64,000 nucleotides of DNA from CAG-390 sp045546615 (GTDB lineage: Bacteria > Bacillota > Clostridia > Oscillospirales > CAG-272), in contig JAZQDD010000028.1 of assembly GCA_045546615.1 (NCBI GenBank), positions 9,046-73,045 on the forward strand, read 5' to 3'. The stretch's first letter is position 1. Every line of letters begins with the position of its first letter. A model generated the notes under the pieces. The model was not told the DNA's origin. It saw only the letters and a program-made list of their open reading frames with translations, and did not search any database. Made by a program: the position numbers and the translations under genes. Shown here one piece after another: positions 58,494 to 64,000 of the stretch.

Positions 58494-58513
58494 TTTATTT
58501 TAGGAGTCAAAAA

Positions 58514-61333
58514 ATGCCTAAGGACTATACAAGCACACTTAATCTGCCGCAGACCGATTTTGCGATGCGCGCAAATCTCCCCCAGCGCGAGCCCGAAATG
58601 TTAAAGTATTGGGACAGCATCGACCTTTACGACACCCTTCTCAAGAATGCCGAGGGCAAGGAGCAGTTCGTTCTTCACGACGGCCCTCCTTTCTCCAACG
58701 GTAACATCCACATGGGCCACGCCCTCAACAAAACGCTCAAGGACATCATCAACAAGTCCAAGATAATGGAAGGCTACCGCGTACCCTACGTTCCCGGCTG
58801 GGACAACCACGGTATGCCCATTGAGAGCGCCATCATCAAAAAGAACAAGCTCAACCGCAAGAATATGTCCATCTCCGAGTTCAGAAGCGCGTGCCACGCC
58901 TTCGCACAGGACTTTGTGGACAAGCAGAGCGAGCAGTTCCGGCGCCTCGGTGTAGTTGGCGATTGGAAAAACCCCTACATCACCATGGCTCCCGAGTTTG
59001 AGGCACGCGAGGTCAAGGTCTTTGGAGAAATGTTCAAAAAAGGCTACATCTACAAGGGACTCAAGCCCGTTTATTGGTGCCCCCACGACGAGACCGCGCT
59101 TGCCGAGGCTGAAATCGAGTACGCTAACGACAAATGCACCTCTATATTCGTAAAATTCGCCGTAAAGGACGACAAGGGCAAGCTCGCTGATAAGGTAGAC
59201 CTCAAAAAGACCTACTTCATCATCTGGACTACCACCACTTGGACGCTCCCCGGTAACCTTGCCATCGCCCTTCACCCCGACGAGAGCTACGCCGTAGTTT
59301 CTGCCGAGGGTAACTACTACATCGTTGCCGAGGCTCTTGCCGCAAGAACCATGGCAAAGGGTGGTATCGAATCCTACGAGATCGTCACCACCATGGCGGG
59401 TAAGGAATTCGAATACATGACTGCTTTCCATCCCTTCCTTGACCGCGACAGCCTTGTGGTCAACGCAGATTACGTAACCATGGACAGCGGTACGGGATGC
59501 GTTCACACCGCACCCGGCTTTGGCGCGGACGACTATCTGACGGGCCGCCGCTATAATATGAACATCATCGTTCCCGTTGACGACCGCGGATATCAGACCG
59601 CCGATGCGGGCAAGTTCGCAGGTCTTTACTACGAGGACTCCAACAAGGCAATTCTTGCTGATATGACCGAGAGCGGTGCGCTCTTTGCTTCCGAGGAGAT
59701 GGAGCACTCCTATCCTCACTGCTGGAGATGTAAGCACCCCATCATCTTCCGCGCAACTCCGCAGTGGTTCTGCTCGGTAGACGCCTTCAAGGATGCCGCC
59801 GTTGCCGCTTGCGCCGACGTTAAGTGGCTTCCCGCTTGGGGCGGCGAGCGTATGGTGCAGATGATACGCGAGCGTGCAGACTGGTGCATCTCCCGTCAGC
59901 GCCATTGGGGACTGCCCATTCCCGTATTCTATTGCGACGATTGCGGCAAGGCTCTTTGCGATGACGTTACAATCGACGCTATCGCCCGCGTTTTCGCCAA
60001 GAAAGGCTCTAACGCTTGGTTTGATATGACTCCCGCCGAGATACTCGGTGAGGACTACGTTTGCCCCTACTGCGGCAAAAAGCATTTTAGTGCCGAGACC
60101 AACACCCTTGACGGTTGGTTTGACTCCGGCTCTACGCACTTCTCCGTTATCGACGACTGCGCCGACACCGAGTGGCCCGCAGCCGTTTACCTTGAGGGTG
60201 CTGACCAGTACCGCGGTTGGTTCCAGTCCTCGCTCCTTACCGCCATCGGCTCGGGCAAGACGAGCGCGCCCTTCAAGCAGGTGCTGACTCACGGCTGGGT
60301 AGTTGACGGCGAGGGCAAGGCGATGCACAAGTCCCTTGGCAACTCCATCTACCCCGAGGACGTTATCAAGAAATACGGCGCAGACCTCGTTCGCCTTTGG
60401 GTTGCATCGAGCGACTACACCGTAGACGTGCGCGTTTCCGACAACATCTTCAAGCAGCTCTCCGAGACCTACCGTAAGTTCCGTAACACCGCGCGTATCA
60501 TTATGGCAAATCTCAACGATTTTAACCCCGATACCGACATGGTTGCCGTCGCTGATATGCAGGGCATCGACCGCTACATCCTCTCGCGCCTCAACACCCT
60601 TATCGCAACCGTGCGCGAGGCTTACGATTCCTATCAGTTCCACACCGTATATCACGCGCTCAACAACTTCTGCACCATCGATATGTCAAAGCTCTATATC
60701 GACATCACCAAGGACAGAGTTTACGTTGAAAAGGCAGACTCCGCGGCTCGCCGCTCGGCACAGACCGCTATGTATCTCGCAATCAGTGCGCTGACTCGCC
60801 TGATCGCGCCCATCCTTGCGTTTACCGCAGAGGAGATCTGGCAGGCTATGCCCCACGCGTCCACGGACAAAAAGGAGAGCGTTTACCTCAACCTGCTCCC
60901 CACCCCCTCGGCAGAATACGATTTTGCCGATGCTGACAAGTGGAACGAGCTGTTCACGCTCCGAGATGACGTTATGAAGGCTCTTGAGCTTGCACGCGCC
61001 GAAAAGAAGATCGGTAAATCGCTTGACGCGAAGGTTACCATCTTCACCTCTGACGAGGCTGTGCTTGCACTTCTTGGCAAATTCACCGCCGAGGAGCTTG
61101 CCACCGTATTTATCACCAGCGGTGCGAGCGTAAAGAACGCCGACGCTCCCGAGGGTGCGTACACTCCCGAGGAAAACACGGGCAACACCGCCGTTTCCGT
61201 CCTCGTCGAGAATGCCGACGGACACCGTTGCGACCGTTGCTGGTGCTACTCCACCGATGGTGAGACCACTACCGACGACGAAGGTAACGAAGGCTTTATC
61301 TGCCGCCGTTGCGCCGCAATTATTGCTGAATAA
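58514..61333 (+). CDS. ileS: Isoleucyl-tRNA synthetase
   Basis: Class Ia synthetase of 939 residues that charges tRNA-Ile and proofreads valine. The HIGH motif appears as NIHMGHA near residue 66. The editing (CP1) domain spans about 200-400 (TTTTWTLPGNLA near 240), and the KMSKS loop is GKAMHKSLGN near 600, a variant common in Clostridia. A C-terminal zinc ribbon has HRCDRCW near 905 and CRRC near 930. No T-box leader lies upstream. It is in the division cluster just before lspA, as in many Firmicutes. Confidence 0.97.
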   Translation: MPKDYTSTLNLPQTDFAMRANLPQREPEMLKYWDSIDLYDTLLKNAEGKEQFVLHDGPPFSNGNIHMGHALNKTLKDIINKSKIMEGYRVPYVPGWDNHGMPIESAIIKKNKLNRKNMSISEFRSACHAFAQDFVDKQSEQFRRLGVVGDWKNPYITMAPEFEAREVKVFGEMFKKGYIYKGLKPVYWCPHDETALAEAEIEYANDKCTSIFVKFAVKDDKGKLADKVDLKKTYFIIWTTTTWTLPGNLAIALHPDESYAVVSAEGNYYIVAEALAARTMAKGGIESYEIVTTMAGKEFEYMTAFHPFLDRDSLVVNADYVTMDSGTGCVHTAPGFGADDYLTGRRYNMNIIVPVDDRGYQTADAGKFAGLYYEDSNKAILADMTESGALFASEEMEHSYPHCWRCKHPIIFRATPQWFCSVDAFKDAAVAACADVKWLPAWGGERMVQMIRERADWCISRQRHWGLPIPVFYCDDCGKALCDDVTIDAIARVFAKKGSNAWFDMTPAEILGEDYVCPYCGKKHFSAETNTLDGWFDSGSTHFSVIDDCADTEWPAAVYLEGADQYRGWFQSSLLTAIGSGKTSAPFKQVLTHGWVVDGEGKAMHKSLGNSIYPEDVIKKYGADLVRLWVASSDYTVDVRVSDNIFKQLSETYRKFRNTARIIMANLNDFNPDTDMVAVADMQGIDRYILSRLNTLIATVREAYDSYQFHTVYHALNNFCTIDMSKLYIDITKDRVYVEKADSAARRSAQTAMYLAISALTRLIAPILAFTAEEIWQAMPHASTDKKESVYLNLLPTPSAEYDFADADKWNELFTLRDDVMKALELARAEKKIGKSLDAKVTIFTSDEAVLALLGKFTAEELATVFITSGASVKNADAPEGAYTPEENTGNTAVSVLVENADGHRCDRCWCYSTDGETTTDDEGNEGFICRRCAAIIAE

Positions 61334-61341
61334 TACCAAAA

Positions 61342-61375
61342 CGGGCGTGAGGCTGCCTCACGCCCGAATTTTTTT
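61342..61375 (+). terminator. Terminator or attenuator between ileS and lspA
   Basis: CGGGCGTGAGG, loop CTG, CCTCACGCCCG, then TTTTTTT. It lies 12 bases before lspA, which may depend on read-through. Confidence 0.75.
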
Positions 61376-61386
61376 GAGGAGTAAAA

Positions 61387-61911
61387 ATGTTTATATCCAT
61401 CCTCTGTATGATACTCATCATATTCGCAGACCAGATAACGAAATGGCTGTGCGTTGCGCTTCTTGAGGGCACGCAGTCGGTATATATCATCCCCGACGTT
61501 CTGCGCCTGACCTACGTTGAAAACCGCGGCGCGGCGTTCGGTATGCTTGACCAGCACCGCTGGGTGTTCCTTTTGCTTTCCACCGTCGCCATAATCGGAC
61601 TTTTCATCTTCCTTGCCAAAAAACCGCCCGAAAGCCGTCTCGCTTGGGTGGGCTTCACCCTCGTTATCGGCGGCGGCGTGGGAAATATGATAGACCGCGT
61701 GATGCTCGGCTACGTTATTGATTTTATTGATTTTTGCGCCTTCCCGAATCTTTGGAAATGGGTGTTCAATATTGCCGACGCGTGCGTTTGCGTAGGCGTG
61801 GGAATACTTGTACTGTGGCTCACGCTCGATATGATAAAAGAATATAAAGCAGAAAAGGCAAAGACAAATATTGCGCAAGGCGAAGCCGAGGAAAAAGAGG
61901 AAAACGAATGA
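61387..61911 (+). CDS. lspA: Lipoprotein signal peptidase (signal peptidase II)
   Basis: A 174-residue membrane aspartyl protease that cleaves lipoprotein signal peptides before the lipidated cysteine, such as that of the 15233-16792 protein. Four helices are visible. The motif VENRGAAFGM is near residue 43, the first catalytic Asp is in GGGVGNMIDRV near 100, and the second is in FNIADACV near 122. GAGGAG precedes the ATG. It overlaps rluD by four bases. Confidence 0.96.
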   Translation: MFISILCMILIIFADQITKWLCVALLEGTQSVYIIPDVLRLTYVENRGAAFGMLDQHRWVFLLLSTVAIIGLFIFLAKKPPESRLAWVGFTLVIGGGVGNMIDRVMLGYVIDFIDFCAFPNLWKWVFNIADACVCVGVGILVLWLTLDMIKEYKAEKAKTNIAQGEAEEKEENE

Positions 61912-62858
61912 ACGAGCTTATCCTAACGGTCACGGCAGAATGCGCCGATATGCGCCTTGACGCATATATTGCCGCCGCCACCGCAGACGGCGAGACACCT
62001 CTTTCGCGCTCTGCCGCCGCCCGCCTTTGCGAGGACGGACGGATAAAAATAAACGGCAAGACGGCGAACAAAAAGGATAAATTAGCCGATGGAGACACAG
62101 TCACGCTGGAGCTTCCCGAGCCCGAGCCGTACGAGGTAGAGCCTGAAAACATCCCGCTTGACGTGGTGTTTGAGGACTCCGACATCATAGTTATCAACAA
62201 GCCCAAGGGGATGGTCGTGCATCCCGCCGCGGGCAACATGACAGGAACGCTCGTTTCCGCCCTGCTCTATCATTGCGGCGAGAGTCTGTCGGGCATCGGC
62301 GGCGTTACGCGCCCCGGCATCGTACACAGAATAGACAAGGACACAACGGGGCTTTTGGTCGTGGCGAAGAACGATATCGCTCACGCCTCGCTCTCGGAGC
62401 AGATAAAGGAGCATAGCGCATTTAGGACATATATTGCGCTTGTCATAGGCAAGATGCGCGAAGAAAGCGGCACGGTGGACGCCCCAATCGGCAGACATCC
62501 CACAGACCGCAAGCGCATGGCTGTGATAAAAAGCGCCGCGTCAAGAGAAGCCGTAACGCATTGGCGCACGCTTGAGGAATTTGACGGCGTGAGCCTTGTT
62601 GAATGCCGCCTTGAAACGGGCAGAACGCACCAGATACGCGTGCATATGGCGCACATCGGTCACCCCGTGCTTGGGGACGAGGTATACGGCGGAAGCCGCC
62701 ACCCTGCCGCACTGCGCCACTCCGCGCTTATCGACGGTCAATGCCTGCACGCCGCGCGCCTCGAGCTTACGCACCCACGCACGCGCGAGCGCATGACCTT
62801 CACCGCGCCCCTGCCCGAAAAGGCAGAAAAGCTACTTGCCATTCTGCGCAGAGGGTGA
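61908..62858 (+). CDS. rluD: RluA/RluD-family 23S rRNA pseudouridine synthase
   Basis: A 316-residue enzyme. An S4 RNA-binding domain (about 14-75: MRLDAYIAAATADGETPLSR) precedes the catalytic domain. The key aspartate is in RIDKDTTGLLVVAKND near 142, followed by TYIALVIGK near 175 and RTHQIRVHMAHIGHPVLGD near 240. It is the last gene of the division/lspA cluster. The exact target uridines cannot be read from sequence, so the symbol follows the gene order lspA-rluD usual in Firmicutes. Confidence 0.92.
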   Translation: MNELILTVTAECADMRLDAYIAAATADGETPLSRSAAARLCEDGRIKINGKTANKKDKLADGDTVTLELPEPEPYEVEPENIPLDVVFEDSDIIVINKPKGMVVHPAAGNMTGTLVSALLYHCGESLSGIGGVTRPGIVHRIDKDTTGLLVVAKNDIAHASLSEQIKEHSAFRTYIALVIGKMREESGTVDAPIGRHPTDRKRMAVIKSAASREAVTHWRTLEEFDGVSLVECRLETGRTHQIRVHMAHIGHPVLGDEVYGGSRHPAALRHSALIDGQCLHAARLELTHPRTRERMTFTAPLPEKAEKLLAILRRG

Positions 62859-62863
62859 AACGC

Positions 62864-62950
62864 TTTTGGCGAAAGCCAAAAGCAAATGAATAATGAATAT
62901 TGAAGAATGAAAAATGAATAATTTTGGATGCTTTTTGCCCTTCGGCAAAA
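62864..62950. repeat. Hairpins plus 39-bp direct repeat, left copy
   Basis: A CTTTTGGC-GAAA-GCCAAAAG-type hairpin is followed by a 39-base AT-rich unit at 62885-62923 (starting AATGAATAATGAATATTGAA) and a TTTTTGCC-GGCAAAAA hairpin. The unit recurs at 63765-63803 with one mismatch. Confidence 0.8.
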
Positions 62951-63034
62951 AGCTTCCTTATTTATTTTCCGATTTGCCCCCAAAGGCGCGGTTCTTTTGT
63001 TCGCAAAATTTTTCAAGAAAAATGTAAAATATAC

Positions 63035-63063
63035 TTGACATTTAGGAAAGTTTGTGTTACTAT
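63035..63063 (+). promoter_or_regulatory. Promoter for the XRE/membrane-protein pair
   Basis: TTGACA (63035-63040) and TACTAT (63058-63063), spacer 17. The ribosome site AAGGAGG follows before the GTG start. Confidence 0.6.
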
Positions 63064-63086
63064 ATGTCTTGTAAGGAGGTGCGCCA

Positions 63087-63293
63087 GTGAAAAATATTAA
63101 ATTAAAAACGGCTCGCGCGGCAATGGATATGTCGCAAGAAGAATTGGCAAACGCCGTCGGCGTAACAAGGCAAACGATAAATATGATAGAGAAAGGCAAT
63201 TATAACCCAAGCCTTAATTTGTGCATCGCCATCTGCAAAGCACTAAACAAAACTTTAGACGAACTTTTTTGGGAGGAAGAAAATGAAAAATAA
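63087..63293 (+). CDS. XRE-family regulator, partner of a membrane protein
   Basis: A 68-residue HTH protein of the YozG/Cro type: IKLKTARAAMDMSQEELANA, recognition part TRQTINMIEKGNYNPS, then LCIAICKALNKTLDELFW. The start is GTG at 63087 behind a perfect AAGGAGG. It overlaps the next gene by 11 bases. Such small regulators often pair with a membrane protein that they control or sense through. The pair is flanked by 39-bp direct repeats. Confidence 0.85.
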   Translation: MKNIKLKTARAAMDMSQEELANAVGVTRQTINMIEKGNYNPSLNLCIAICKALNKTLDELFWEEENEK

Positions 63294-63738
63294 AACGAGC
63301 TTACTAAAGGACTGTTTTTCAAAAGAAGTATTTGCACAGAAAACCGAAAACGATGAAATGATAATCGCCGTGAGAAACAAAATATCCTATTGCGGACTGA
63401 CGATACTTACGGCTTTGATCTTTATTTTAGGCATCCTTGCGGATACGTTTGATATCAAACTCGTTTCACAGTATCTTTCTATGGCTATCGGCGCAGTAAA
63501 CTACGGAATGCTGATCGCCTTTTGCAAAAAGGGCGTTGTTGGGCATTCTGCCGCATTTACAGCATTTCTTTGGAGCATGATCCCCCTCCCCTTGTCTATT
63601 ACAAACGCGTTTTTAGATAAAATCGTTGAGGGAATGACGTTTGCCATCGTTCAGCCGATCGTGATAATACTCATTGCCATCGCGCTCTACGCCGTGAGCA
63701 ACGCCGTATATAAAAAAGCGGTGGCGGAGGAAGCGTAA
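63283..63738 (+). CDS. Four-helix membrane protein paired with the XRE gene
   Basis: A 151-residue membrane protein of unrecognised family with four hydrophobic segments: about residues 34-54 (GLTILTALIFILGILAD), 63-82, 89-110 (FLWSMIPLPLSITNAFL) and 120-142. A charged N-terminal stretch (FSKEVFAQKTENDEM) should be cytoplasmic. GGGAGGAAG lies before the ATG, inside the XRE gene. Small-regulator plus multi-pass-protein pairs are common in Clostridia; the role here is unknown. Confidence 0.7.
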   Translation: MKNKTSLLKDCFSKEVFAQKTENDEMIIAVRNKISYCGLTILTALIFILGILADTFDIKLVSQYLSMAIGAVNYGMLIAFCKKGVVGHSAAFTAFLWSMIPLPLSITNAFLDKIVEGMTFAIVQPIVIILIAIALYAVSNAVYKKAVAEEA

Positions 63739-63740
63739 GA

Positions 63741-63803
63741 AGCTTTTTGCTCTCGCAAAAAGCGAATGAATAATGAATATTGAAGAATAAAAAATGAATA
63801 ATT
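63741..63803. repeat. Hairpin plus 39-bp direct repeat, right copy
   Basis: GCTTTTTGC-TCTC-GCAAAAAGC hairpin (63741-63762) followed by the 39-base unit at 63765-63803, 38/39 identical to 62885-62923. Confidence 0.8.
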
Positions 63804-63809
63804 AATCTC

Positions 63810-63843
63810 AAAAGTGGTTGAAGCACGCTTCAACCACTTTTTT
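63810..63843 (+). terminator. Terminator after the XRE/membrane pair
   Basis: AAAAGTGGTTGAAGC, two-base loop, GCTTCAACCACTTTT, then T's. Confidence 0.8.
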
Positions 63844-63851
63844 CCTTACCG

Positions 63852-63980
63852 TTTGCCGCAAGGCAAATATTTCACACGGCAAGCCGTATTTCATCCGACA
63901 AAGTCGGATTTCACTGAAAACGGTAAAGCCGTTTTCCTTGCGTCATTCCGAAGCTACGCCGAGCTGCTTCGAGGCGTAGC
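63852..63980. repeat. Array of short hairpins separated by TTTCA words
   Basis: TTTGCC-n4-GGCAAA (63852-63867), ACGGC-AA-GCCGT (63876-63887), TCCGAC-AAA-GTCGGA (63894-63908) and AAAACGG-n5-CCGTTTT (63917-63935) are joined by ATTTCAC-like spacers. A CTACGCC...GGCGTAG hairpin in a CGTCATTCCGA context follows. There is no ORF to the window end. Confidence 0.6.
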
Positions 63981-64000
63981 GAGCGAATCTCGCCGTTTTT

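Noticed and set aside
58494..58513. T-box riboswitch for ileS
   Set aside because: Only 20 bases separate ileS from the upstream gene and no T-box sequence is present.
58601..60655. 684-codon minus-strand ORF opposite ileS
   Set aside because: Antisense shadow of a biased gene; no ribosome site or motif.
1..64000. tRNA or rRNA genes
   Set aside because: Scanning for T-loop (GGTTCGA) blocks with matching acceptor stems and for rRNA core sequences found none; a program such as tRNAscan-SE was not available.

Overview
The window looks like chromosomal DNA of an anaerobic, single-membrane member of the class Clostridia with endospore-forming ancestry. The pointers are a spoIIR gene, a pyruvate:ferredoxin oxidoreductase, a flavin reductase-rubredoxin fusion, a lipoteichoic-acid-synthase-type enzyme, the clostridial families DUF1846 and DUF6062, sepF/yggT division genes and a SpoIIIE/FtsK translocase. 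Base composition is moderately GC-rich in coding regions (judged by eye). One gene (23733-24401) is clearly AT-rich and looks imported. No tRNA, rRNA, CRISPR array, phage or insertion sequence was recognised, and genes are read with the standard bacterial code.

Layout. 1-7047: a partial DUF6062 gene, an OGG1-like glycosylase, small XRE repressors with visible operators, an MBL hydrolase plus RNHCP zinc protein, a U32 protein and a membrane protein. 7266-12491: PFOR, a PgeF-type laccase-domain protein and SpoIIR. 12774-13139: no gene, but a strongly folded element. 13140-23456 (minus strand): tpiA-pgk, a solute-binding lipoprotein and a VanY-like protein, rpsO-pnp, serC-serA. 23733-33003 (minus): the AT-rich CPBP protease, DUF1846 plus LTA-synthase-like genes, and a six-gene envelope operon (membrane protein, SecB-like, U32, uppP, RNase M5-like, lipid kinase). 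33062-38955 (minus): the rimP-nusA-ylxR-ylxQ-infB operon ending in a surface SGNH hydrolase. 39028-42630 (plus): cca, a small protein, an AI-2E-family exporter and the rubredoxin fusion. 42657-49068 (minus): two tandem GLUG-type surface proteins and ftsK/spoIIIE. 49117-52214 (plus): a split TSUP transporter, a structured non-coding RNA, queA and a RelB/YafQ toxin-antitoxin pair. 52377-62858 (plus): an unknown protein, miaA, HlyD-like, yggS, sepF, yggT, a coiled-coil acidic protein in the usual divIVA position, ileS, lspA and rluD. 63087-63738: an XRE/membrane-protein pair between 39-bp direct repeats.

How the parts fit. Much of the window is core information processing (translation initiation, RNA turnover, tRNA modification and CCA addition), central carbon metabolism and serine synthesis, plus envelope building (undecaprenyl recycling, LTA-type polymer, lipoprotein signal peptidase, Z-ring anchoring). 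Over this lies an extracellular layer. Three exported proteins end in the same short signal (Gly-Cys-Gly-Ser, a hydrophobic helix, then an Arg/Lys tail) behind Thr/Pro-rich stalks, and three more exported proteins carry similar TTAP linkers.

The best candidates for something undescribed are this shared Cys-containing C-terminal signal, the structured RNA at 50080-50413 (possibly of the raiA-motif type), the nested-stem element at 12938-13134, and the XRE cassette between direct repeats. All similarity statements come from reading motifs; no database search was run.
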